From a virus: a stretch of 64,000 nt of DNA. The notes under the pieces are model-generated. The model was not told the origin of the DNA. It saw only the letters and a program-made list of their open reading frames with translations, and did no database searches. The DNA is taken from IMG/VR virus record IMGVR_UViG_3300037245_004243, positions 1 through 64,000 of that record; one strand, given 5' to 3'. The first letter of the stretch is position 1. Each line of letters begins with the position of its first letter. Positions 56,882-63,453 of this stretch are shown one piece after another. The position numbers were made by a program, and so were the translations under genes.

Positions 56882-57111
56882 TGATAAAAAAGCAATTTTT
56901 ATACCAAACGGAAAAAATTATGTCCCGAAGAATTGCTGAACCAGATAAGAAAGCATATCTTAAAAGGATGATACCTATCCATTTGGCCGAGGCACGCCTG
57001 GAAATCGAGAACGGCAATATCTATGGAGCCGAAACACACATCGCAATTGCCGAAGAAATGATTGATGAAACTTGGTTTCTGCCCGGCCTTGGTCGGTTTC
57101 TAAACAATTAA
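56881..57111 (+). CDS. hypothetical protein (76 aa)
   Basis: GGGGAGACTTATTCCTA before the ATG. Helical with AYLKRMIPIHLAEARLEIENG, a TPR-like helix pair by appearance. Unknown. Confidence 0.6.
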   Translation: MIKKQFLYQTEKIMSRRIAEPDKKAYLKRMIPIHLAEARLEIENGNIYGAETHIAIAEEMIDETWFLPGLGRFLNN

Positions 57112-57127
57112 AAAGGGAGACTTTAAA

Positions 57128-57658
57128 ATGAAAGTAAAAATTGACATCTGGACAATCGAATTGACACTTTTACTTTACCGGGAAATCATGAAACGCTTTG
57201 GCCCACATCGTCTTTGGGGACCGGCCAGTTTTCCTGCCGTTTCCCCAGGTGCATATGATGATTTCTGTGAAGATTTTGCCAGGGCTCATGGCGCCAAAAG
57301 CTCCGACGCTGTCAAAATGCAAGTCGGATGGGCAATTGGCCATCAGCCCATGATCAAAAATTTGCACAATATGAGAAACTTTTTTCGGAATAAACTGGTT
57401 GCCTGGGACGTCGATTTTATTGACAGTAACTTATTTCCGGCATGGTCAATGAATTGGTACCGGGACGTCTCGGATCATATTAAGAATGTGACGCGCTCGA
57501 TGATGGAGACCCATGTTTATGGGGAATCTGTAAAAATAAACGATTTCATAGAAGATGAGGAAGAGGCGCCGGAAGAAAAAGGTCTCTCCTCTTCCTTTCC
57601 GTCTGGCGGTTTTATGGCAGGGTGCCGACAAACATTATTTATTTTAAATCGAAGATAA
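57128..57658 (+). CDS. hypothetical protein (176 aa)
   Basis: AAAGGGAGACTTTAAA before the ATG. Rich in Trp and Pro (RLWGPASFPAVSPG, FPAWSMNWYRDVS), acidic stretch EDEEEAPEE near residue 145. Last gene before early promoter copy 7. Unknown. Confidence 0.65.
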   Translation: MKVKIDIWTIELTLLLYREIMKRFGPHRLWGPASFPAVSPGAYDDFCEDFARAHGAKSSDAVKMQVGWAIGHQPMIKNLHNMRNFFRNKLVAWDVDFIDSNLFPAWSMNWYRDVSDHIKNVTRSMMETHVYGESVKINDFIEDEEEAPEEKGLSSSFPSGGFMAGCRQTLFILNRR

Positions 57659-57700
57659 ACCTCAAGTTTCCTTGACATAAGCCGATAACAGTTATAGTAT
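57653..57700 (+). promoter_or_regulatory. early-type promoter cassette, copy 7
   Basis: GATAAACCTCAAG, TTGACA (57672-57677), 17 bases with GCCGATAACAG, TAGTAT (57695-57700). From the 5' block to the ribosome binding site it is almost identical to copy 2, 52 kb away. Confidence 0.92.
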
Positions 57701-57736
57701 GAGAGAATAAACCAACGGCAACAAGGAGACTTAAAC

Positions 57737-57898
57737 ATGTACAAAATCAAAAGAAACGGAAAAACCTTAAAAGCGCAATTTGGGTCAGAAAAAACAGCAA
57801 CTCAATTTGCTCAAATCATGGCTGATAATGAATTAAAAGCTGGCATTTCCTTTGATATTTTCAAAGTCAAATATATCGGTGACGCACACAAAGCCTAA
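57737..57898 (+). CDS. small basic protein (53 aa)
   Basis: First ORF behind early promoter copy 7, AAGGAGACTTAAAC before the ATG. MYKIKRNGKTLKAQFGSEKT: a small beta-type start. Unknown early protein. Confidence 0.6.
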   Translation: MYKIKRNGKTLKAQFGSEKTATQFAQIMADNELKAGISFDIFKVKYIGDAHKA

Positions 57899-57913
57899 AA
57901 AGGAGACTTGAAT

Positions 57914-58267
57914 ATGACCTTCCCGGCAAAAGAAAACCTAATATATTTTGAGACCCTGAAGAAAAAACAAGATGACGACGATTTCGGAATCGAGATAACT
58001 CTTCGCGCAGGAGTAAAAAATGCCGCCAGGGAAAACTTGATTGAGCTGATGGCCAATTACGCATATACCCTGATCCGCAACGACGACCGCAGCAGCAGCG
58101 TAACAACCCTTTTCATTCCCTTCGAATTTGACGAGGGAGCATATGTAGGGGTCGAGCTAAAAGTAAAATTTAACAAAATAAATAATCGCGAATTTCTTTT
58201 GACCGAAATCAAACGCGCACGCCGGACCCACGCCGAAATAGAAGGCAAACTTTTTAAAATAAAGTAA
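57914..58267 (+). CDS. early hypothetical protein (117 aa)
   Basis: ATG 57914 after AAGGAGACTTGAAT. Mixed alpha/beta (LFIPFEFDEGAYVGVELKV), basic C-terminal third with KRARRTHAEIEGKL. Valine is mostly GTA. Unknown. Confidence 0.65.
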   Translation: MTFPAKENLIYFETLKKKQDDDDFGIEITLRAGVKNAARENLIELMANYAYTLIRNDDRSSSVTTLFIPFEFDEGAYVGVELKVKFNKINNREFLLTEIKRARRTHAEIEGKLFKIK

Positions 58268-58268
58268 A

Positions 58269-58315
58269 AATAAAGCTCAAGTTTTGTTTGGAAACGCCGA
58301 TAACAGTTATAGTAA
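58269..58315 (+). promoter_or_regulatory. early-type promoter cassette, copy 8, degenerate
   Basis: AATAAAGCTCAAG and GCCGATAACAG are kept, but the -35 is TTGGAA (58288-58293), spacer 16, and -10 TAGTAA (58310-58315). Probably weak or decayed. Confidence 0.7.
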
Positions 58316-58345
58316 CGCGGAATCAACCCAAACAAGGAGACCGAC

Positions 58346-58549
58346 ATGAACGACGACCATCTTCACAGTAATTGCTACAAAGGAATTTGCTCAGACCTTA
58401 ATTGTAAAGAAGCAGTAAAACAAAACCTGGTCACTGGAAATTGGTTCATTACGATGGGACATGCCGGATTCAATACCGCCACAAATAACCGGAATGGGTA
58501 TGTGAGCGAAAAACGCGCACGAAGCGCCCACATGAATTATACCAAATAA
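58346..58549 (+). CDS. small Cys/His-containing protein (67 aa)
   Basis: AACAAGGAGACCGAC before the ATG. Early residues HLHSNCYKGICSDLNC carry three Cys and His, a possible metal site; basic C-terminus. Unknown. Confidence 0.6.
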   Translation: MNDDHLHSNCYKGICSDLNCKEAVKQNLVTGNWFITMGHAGFNTATNNRNGYVSEKRARSAHMNYTK

Positions 58550-58556
58550 GCGAGAA

Positions 58557-58586
58557 ATGCTAAAAATTATATTCATCGACGCTTAA
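58557..58586 (+). pseudogene. 9-codon truncated duplicate of the 58858 gene start
   Basis: ATG CTA AAA ATT ATA TTC ATC GAC GCT TAA copies the first nine codons of the gene at 58858 with one silent change, then a stop arises where that gene has TTAATC. The upstream GCGAGAAAT is also copied. Confidence 0.6.
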
Positions 58587-58602
58587 TATAGGAGGTTTAA
58601 AA

Positions 58603-58830
58603 ATGGATTTCGAGAAAATGACAAAGGCGCAAATTATCAGGTCTCTAAATGACAAAACCATTTTAACTACCATCACCGATAATTTTGAGCGCATTTCTTT
58701 CGGCCATATTCAAATGGTAGAAAATATCGGTAAAGCTCTCCTTACTAATCCGAGTCGCTCATTTGAGAAAATCATTAACTCTGCCCTGGACGAATCCGGC
58801 AATCTCGTTATCACCATACCTAAACTTTAG
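58603..58830 (+). CDS. hypothetical protein (75 aa)
   Basis: AGGAGGTTTAAAA before the ATG, an almost ideal ribosome binding site. Helical MDFEKMTKAQIIRSLND then hydrophobic. Inserted between the truncated copy and the full copy of the MLKIIFIDA gene. Confidence 0.65.
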   Translation: MDFEKMTKAQIIRSLNDKTILTTITDNFERISFGHIQMVENIGKALLTNPSRSFEKIINSALDESGNLVITIPKL

Positions 58831-58857
58831 CCGCCACATAACATTAAGCGAGAAATT

Positions 58858-59028
58858 ATGCTAAAAATTATATTCATCGATGCTTTAATCGCATACCTTT
58901 TAATAAACTTTTTGGATTTGACAGGGCTCGCTGCCACCGCCCTTTACTTTGTCTTAACAGCCGGATTCGCCCTGGACGTATACTGCCACATTAGCCGCCA
59001 CATTAGCCGAAATTATTATTGGTATTAA
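58858..59028 (+). CDS. membrane protein (56 aa)
   Basis: Two hydrophobic stretches (IIFIDALIAYLLINFL and ATALYFVLTAGFALDV) then HISRHISRNYYWY. GCGAGAAATT gives a weak ribosome binding site. Its first nine codons are duplicated at 58557. Confidence 0.55.
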   Translation: MLKIIFIDALIAYLLINFLDLTGLAATALYFVLTAGFALDVYCHISRHISRNYYWY

Positions 59029-59037
59029 CATATTGCC

Positions 59038-59095
59038 GCCGATAGGCCCACATCCAGGCCACACTCCAAAGGTGTGAAAGCCTGGGGCCATCGGC
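59038..59095 (+). other. long imperfect hairpin (about 21 bp)
   Basis: GCCGAT/ATCGGC, GGCC/GGCC, CCAGGC/GCCTGG and CACAC/GTGTG stack with small bulges around loop TCCAAAG. Ends 13 bases before the next ATG, with no T-run. Confidence 0.75.
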
Positions 59096-59108
59096 AAACA
59101 GGAATCCG

Positions 59109-59309
59109 ATGCATAAGCATAAATGGGAAGATAAAAATCCGGCGCCGGGCACAAAGTGGTTCAAGTATTTTGGTTGCTATGATCTGCGCGAATGTCAAAA
59201 GTGTGGTATAATACAGGAAAAGCACTCGGAAACTGATTGGGGCCGGGTAACCGGTTATAGATGGTTTCCATTAGCCGGGAGATGCAAAGGGAGACGAAAT
59301 GATACCTAA
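59109..59309 (+). CDS. small zinc-binding protein (66 aa)
   Basis: CxxC pair ECQKCG plus upstream MHKHKW and Cys 23, and a Cys in the C-terminal LAGRCKGRR; similar to short phage zinc-ribbon proteins. Follows the long hairpin. Confidence 0.6.
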   Translation: MHKHKWEDKNPAPGTKWFKYFGCYDLRECQKCGIIQEKHSETDWGRVTGYRWFPLAGRCKGRRNDT

Positions 59310-59330
59310 AAATTTAAACGATAAATTCAT

Positions 59331-59359
59331 TTGACAAAGGTAGCATCCTGATATATAAT
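59331..59359 (+). promoter_or_regulatory. consensus sigma70 promoter
   Basis: TTGACA (59331-59336), 17 bases, TATAAT (59354-59359). Confidence 0.85.
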
Positions 59360-59386
59360 GTATTTAATTGGTTAGGAGACTTCATT

Positions 59387-59587
59387 ATGAAAAATAGAGA
59401 GCCGGAAATACATGCCGAGTTAAAGGTACCTTATAGCCCATTTTCTCAAATATACCCATTGCCGGTAGGCACGAAATGTATTATTACAAGTGAAGAGGCC
59501 GACAGATACGCCGTCAAATTTCCTGATGTGATCGGTTATTCAGGCACATTCCACGTCAAAAAATATCAGATTACAGCCCAAAAGTAA
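59387..59587 (+). CDS. hypothetical protein, beta-rich (66 aa)
   Basis: AGGAGACTTCATT before the ATG. PLPVGTKCIITSEEADRYAV with GYSGTFHVKKYQI suggests a small SH3-like barrel. First gene of the operon leading to the DUF262 protein. Confidence 0.65.
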   Translation: MKNREPEIHAELKVPYSPFSQIYPLPVGTKCIITSEEADRYAVKFPDVIGYSGTFHVKKYQITAQK

Positions 59588-59638
59588 ACAATTGTGGGAC
59601 TTATGGCCAGATAATTTAAAATAGGGAGATTAAATATC

Positions 59639-59998
59639 ATGAAATGCACATTATGTTTTACAGAAATTGCCGGGATTAATGAAGCAATCGATGCCGATTG
59701 GATTCCTAATTTCTTTGTTGGGGCAACCGAGCATGGCCCGGTTTGTCCATCTTGCCAGCAAAAGTATCTTTGGTTAGATTCAATCGATGGCGAGTTTGAT
59801 TTGTCAACTGAATTTGTGAACATCTTTTTAAAATCAGCATCTTATATGGATTCCGGTTTTAAGGGCAAATCATATATCGGATTTTGTGGGGACATCGAAG
59901 TTTCGGAAAAATGCGAGATATGCACGCCGCAATGTGAAAAAAATGGAATGAAACCGCTTGATGGATATGTAAACACTGCACCGGATTATTCAATTTAA
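59639..59998 (+). CDS. zinc-binding protein (119 aa)
   Basis: CTLC at the N-terminus (about residue 3), CPSCQQKY (about 40), and CEICTPQC (about 97): two possible metal sites. AGGGAGATTAAATATC before the ATG. 14 bases upstream of the DUF262 gene. Unknown function. Confidence 0.7.
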   Translation: MKCTLCFTEIAGINEAIDADWIPNFFVGATEHGPVCPSCQQKYLWLDSIDGEFDLSTEFVNIFLKSASYMDSGFKGKSYIGFCGDIEVSEKCEICTPQCEKNGMKPLDGYVNTAPDYSI

Positions 59999-60012
59999 GG
60001 GAGATAAATATC

Positions 60013-60891
60013 ATGGGTAAAATAGGGACATTAGAACAAATTTATGCCAGGAAACAGGCTAAGAAAAGCAAGGAAGCCATTCGGTTGGCGCAAACCATAT
60101 TAGACTCAACCCACAAACACTGCACCGAATTATTGGAAGCAGGGGTAATACCCGACGCAACGCGCCATTATAAGATCGGTGACCGGGTCCGATATGGCGC
60201 CTGGGATTGGAGTGCCGTCCTCGCCGTTTACGAAAACGGGAAATATTATAAGCTGGTCACACAAACTCGCCACATCGGTCGCAATATTCCGGACTCTTCC
60301 GAACTAAGAATTCATTATCTACCTTGGTTTAATTTCGTTTCTTACCAGAGCCCTGAAGAGATTTTTGAAATCGATTCCCTTATCGAGGGCGATGATATAT
60401 TTTTCAGTTATTCCCAACGGGATTTGAGTTCCTTAATAAATATGTATTTCAACAAGCATGGGATTGATTTCGAGCCGGAATATCAACGAGGTAATGTCTG
60501 GTCGCTTGAAAAAAAGGTCGAGCTAATAGATTCTATCTTTAAAAATGTGGATATAGGAAAATTTGCCGTCATCAGCAGACCCTGGGGACCGGACGGCAAC
60601 AAGCCACTCACACCCAAATTGTGGGAGATGCTCGACGGGAAGCAGCGCCTAACGGCCATCATCGATTTTTTTACTAACCAGTTTTCCTATAAAGGTAAAT
60701 ATTACGATGACTTGTCACCGCACGATAGATACCATTTCAAACATTATTCAGCGGCGATTGCCGAAACAGAGAATTTGACCAAGGCACAAAAGTACCGTTA
60801 CTTTTTAAAATTGAATACAACCGGCACACCCCAAGATCCCGAACATATGAAAAAGGTCACCGATATGCTTGCCAAGGAGATGAAAAAATGA
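60013..60891 (+). CDS. DUF262 (ParB/Srx-fold) protein with extra N-terminal domain (292 aa)
   Basis: DUF262 signatures: EPEYQRGNVWSLEKKVELID at about 154, WEMLDGKQRLTAIIDFF at about 210 (DGKQR is the nucleotide-binding/catalytic loop), and FLKLNTTGTPQDPEH at about 270. Residues 1-130 form a separate domain with a beta-rich centre (HYKIGDRVRYGAWDWS). The family includes GmrS-type modification-dependent restriction subunits and nucleotide-dependent nickases such as SspE; a phage copy could be superinfection exclusion or counter-defence. The HNH nuclease half usual for GmrD-like proteins is absent. Confidence 0.8.
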   Translation: MGKIGTLEQIYARKQAKKSKEAIRLAQTILDSTHKHCTELLEAGVIPDATRHYKIGDRVRYGAWDWSAVLAVYENGKYYKLVTQTRHIGRNIPDSSELRIHYLPWFNFVSYQSPEEIFEIDSLIEGDDIFFSYSQRDLSSLINMYFNKHGIDFEPEYQRGNVWSLEKKVELIDSIFKNVDIGKFAVISRPWGPDGNKPLTPKLWEMLDGKQRLTAIIDFFTNQFSYKGKYYDDLSPHDRYHFKHYSAAIAETENLTKAQKYRYFLKLNTTGTPQDPEHMKKVTDMLAKEMKK

Positions 60892-61067
60892 GTGAAGACT
60901 TAGGATTATTTCAAGTAGTATGCCCGGTTTGCTCGCGAGCCTTTGACCTGGATGAAACGGTTATTCAGAAAGTATGGTCTCAATCATTTAAGGAAGGTTT
61001 AAAAGTTATCTGCCCGGCCTGTGGGTGTCAACGATGCTCAGATTTGCCGGATGACGAAGAGGAATAA
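60888..61067 (+). CDS. zinc-ribbon protein (59 aa)
   Basis: CPVCSRAF (about residue 12) and CPACGCQRC (about 45) form a ribbon; acidic tail DDEEE. ATGA overlap with the DUF262 gene suggests a functional pair. Confidence 0.65.
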   Translation: MSEDLGLFQVVCPVCSRAFDLDETVIQKVWSQSFKEGLKVICPACGCQRCSDLPDDEEE

Positions 61068-61070
61068 AAA

Positions 61071-61271
61071 ATGGAAAGACGATCATTTATAAAAATCATT
61101 GCTGGAATTGCAGTCGCGCCATTAAGTTTTTTGAAAGTCGCCGCCGCTTCCACGGTCCCGGTATCAGTTGTTAAGGTCAGAGCTAAACCCCGGTTATTAA
61201 AATGTCGATGGACATTGGAATGTCAAAGGGATTTGGAAGTAATGGGATTGGAGGAAAAAATATGCTGCTGA
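61071..61271 (+). CDS. Tat-signal-like peptide protein (66 aa)
   Basis: Starts MERRSFIKIIAGIAVAPLSFL: twin Arg, Phe-Ile-Lys, moderately hydrophobic core, Ala-rich end. The mature part is short and basic and ends CC. Overlaps a second protein with the same signal type by 10 bases; the two look like tandem duplicates of the signal region. Confidence 0.6.
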   Translation: MERRSFIKIIAGIAVAPLSFLKVAAASTVPVSVVKVRAKPRLLKCRWTLECQRDLEVMGLEEKICC

Positions 61272-61534
61272 AAAGACGATCATTTCTAAAATTTCTCGGT
61301 ATAGTTGCCACTGCTCCCCTGAGTTTAATTCCAACCGCCGCAAAAGAGGCCAGTCGGTTAGGGTTAGATCGGTTAGATCGGTTAATCTATATGCCTGATA
61401 TTAATGGATATGTTTATTGTCCCTATATTCCTTTGACGGTTACTAAAACATACAGGATGGGAAAAACATACAGCATGGGAAGCACCTGGACTGAAGAATT
61501 GGATAAAGATTTACCCAAAATATTTGGAGTTTAA
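61262..61534 (+). CDS. Tat-exported protein (90 aa)
   Basis: MLLKRRSFLKFLGIVATAPL is a textbook RRxFLK twin-arginine signal. Mature part: YMPDINGYVYCPYIPLTVTK and a repeated RMGKTYSMGSTW. Internal tandem RLGLDRLDRL encoded by GGTTAGATC repeats near 61360-61382. Export of a folded phage protein to the periplasm is unusual; function unknown. Confidence 0.65.
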   Translation: MLLKRRSFLKFLGIVATAPLSLIPTAAKEASRLGLDRLDRLIYMPDINGYVYCPYIPLTVTKTYRMGKTYSMGSTWTEELDKDLPKIFGV

Positions 61535-61535
61535 A

Positions 61536-61745
61536 TTGGAAAAATTTATTAGAGAAAACGGGCTGCAGAAACGGAATGGATTAGACGAGTGGTATAGCCG
61601 CGACGGGAAGACCCGGCTTGTTAAATTGGGCGCCCGGTATCGCCTGGATGTCAAAATCAAAAATTGGTCCGCATTTCATTCCGATTATATTATCGGTCAC
61701 CGGGAGCGTGAATTCAAAAGCGTTGTCGGTCGACAACGCTATTAG
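61536..61745 (+). CDS. hypothetical protein with TTG start (69 aa)
   Basis: GGAG (61525-61528) lies 7 bases before TTG 61536. Basic, EKFIRENGLQKRNGLDEWYS. Its last 4 bases overlap the end of the convergent metalloprotease gene. Unknown. Confidence 0.5.
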   Translation: MEKFIRENGLQKRNGLDEWYSRDGKTRLVKLGARYRLDVKIKNWSAFHSDYIIGHREREFKSVVGRQRY

Positions 61746-63139
61746 AATTTTATTTCGGTCCAGGGCTTGATCGTTGTTTTTTCTCTGATGTTTGCGCCAC
61801 CTGTTCGAACGATTTCTTTAAAGAATGCCCGTGTCCATTCGCCAAGCTGACCAACCCGGCCAGCAACCCATTTTCTAAATGCTTCGGCAAATGCCTCAGC
61901 CGGATTTGTATTTCCGTAATCGGTAATAAATTCTAATGTGACACGTTCACCAGAATGTTGCTTTTGCATCCAACCCGTGTATATCGCTAATTTTTTCATA
62001 AACCCGCGCTCGCTATCTTGATTATAATCGTATGAAGCATATTTATCTTGCACACTCCAGATAGGGGTCCGGTCGGCTAAATTTATGAAAACGGTTTTTA
62101 GTGTCGGGTCATCAATATTCGCCCTGGCATCAGCAAGAATGTCTTTCCGCTTCTTGAAATGGCCATATTTAGTATCGAAATATCGATCACAAAATTTCTG
62201 GATCATCTCGTCATTCATATCGATCATGCCGCTATTGATTTTATCTTCCCATGCTTTTTGTGCGCGATTGGGTACCCGCCTGAACCAATATCGATGGCCG
62301 ATTTCATGGACGAGCGTACTGTCATTTAAATTATCGCTCATGCCCAACGGAAAAATATAAAGGGTGTCATCTTCTTTGCGATATGCGCCACCGATCATCC
62401 CGCCGCTTATTCCAGAAACCGTGCTTGGTTTGAAATTGATTTCAACGGTAAAATCTGTTAACGCACTTTTAAGACCGGCCTTTTTTATCGCTCTGACGGC
62501 AACCGGCAAAGATTTTAAAAACTTTTTTATCCATTTTGTGGCGTAATCCGCATGATTAACGTTTTTTACTAAAACATTAACGCCGTGAACATTGACCTGA
62601 TGATCCGGAATGATTTCGCTTATTTTATCCGCTTCATAAACGATTAGCTCATCAATGGCATCGAATGCCGCCTTAAATGCCCTGGTGTATCGGGCAATGT
62701 TTGTTTTTCTTGGATCTGATCCTATGTTGGTGTCTAAAGCCCACGGCGCCCAAAGGTGCTTATCGGTTTTATAATCATAATCCATAGGGAAAAGTGACAT
62801 AATCGAAGTATGTGCCGCCCAACCCTTTTCTCGGACCTTGACCTGATAAATGTTTTCGCCACCTTTTCGGTCGTCGTCATAAGGAAGGTGACTTCGGTCT
62901 AATAATTCATTAAAAACCCACCGCTCCCAATTTGTATTGAATAATTGCCAGGCATTCTTTACCTTCATGAACACCTTCAACGCCCTGTCTGAATCATCAG
63001 TTTTCAGGGACCGATAAAGCTTTGTCATTCGACGCAGATCTTTTTTCCACTGTGTCGCCTTTTTTCTAAAATCGGCAACACGTTTTTCGTAACCCGCGCC
63101 TTCAACTATTTCGGTCCAGGACTTAATCATCGGTATCAT
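61742..63139 (-). CDS. zincin metalloprotease-like protein (465 aa)
   Basis: HEIGH at residues 278-282 (HExxH zinc site), with NPAEAFAEAFRKW at about 423 likely giving the third ligand Glu. Residues 1-200 are helical and basic. GGMIGGAYRKEDDTLYIFP precedes the active site, as in phage zincin-like structural proteases. The N-terminus (IKSWTEIVEG) and C-terminus (IKPWTEIKF) carry a WTEI motif also found in the protein at 46422. Probably virion-associated, for cleaving head or tail proteins, or an injected protease; inference. CAAAGGACG before the ATG. Confidence 0.7.
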   Translation of the reverse strand: MIPMIKSWTEIVEGAGYEKRVADFRKKATQWKKDLRRMTKLYRSLKTDDSDRALKVFMKVKNAWQLFNTNWERWVFNELLDRSHLPYDDDRKGGENIYQVKVREKGWAAHTSIMSLFPMDYDYKTDKHLWAPWALDTNIGSDPRKTNIARYTRAFKAAFDAIDELIVYEADKISEIIPDHQVNVHGVNVLVKNVNHADYATKWIKKFLKSLPVAVRAIKKAGLKSALTDFTVEINFKPSTVSGISGGMIGGAYRKEDDTLYIFPLGMSDNLNDSTLVHEIGHRYWFRRVPNRAQKAWEDKINSGMIDMNDEMIQKFCDRYFDTKYGHFKKRKDILADARANIDDPTLKTVFINLADRTPIWSVQDKYASYDYNQDSERGFMKKLAIYTGWMQKQHSGERVTLEFITDYGNTNPAEAFAEAFRKWVAGRVGQLGEWTRAFFKEIVRTGGANIREKTTIKPWTEIKF

Positions 63140-63437
63140 CGTCCTTTGCGTCCTTTGTGACCGCCCCTATATTGGGAACAGAAATGTAATCGGACATTAT
63201 CCGGGGTCCGAATATTTCAATTTTCTTCTTTATCATTCGATATCTTGATTGATCTTCCATACCTTGCCAGTCCCAACTTTCATCATTCCAGCAAAAATCT
63301 TTTGTAAACTTGGTTTTCTGTGAAATATCACGCATTTGCCGGGTTTTGCACTTTGGGCATTTTAATTGAGCCTCTGCCGGTCTTAACAGAGGCTCGAATT
63401 TAGTTTTACATTTCGGACAACCAAATTTATAAGACAC
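63123..63437 (-). CDS. zinc-ribbon protein (104 aa)
   Basis: GCPKCKTKF (about residue 6) and KCPKCKTRQ (about 26) form a rubredoxin-like ribbon; the rest is charged, with WNDESWDWQGM and an acidic tail. Overlaps the metalloprotease start by 17 bases. Confidence 0.7.
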   Translation of the reverse strand: MSYKFGCPKCKTKFEPLLRPAEAQLKCPKCKTRQMRDISQKTKFTKDFCWNDESWDWQGMEDQSRYRMIKKKIEIFGPRIMSDYISVPNIGAVTKDAKDDDTDD

Positions 63438-63453
63438 CCGGCAAACTTTCTGA

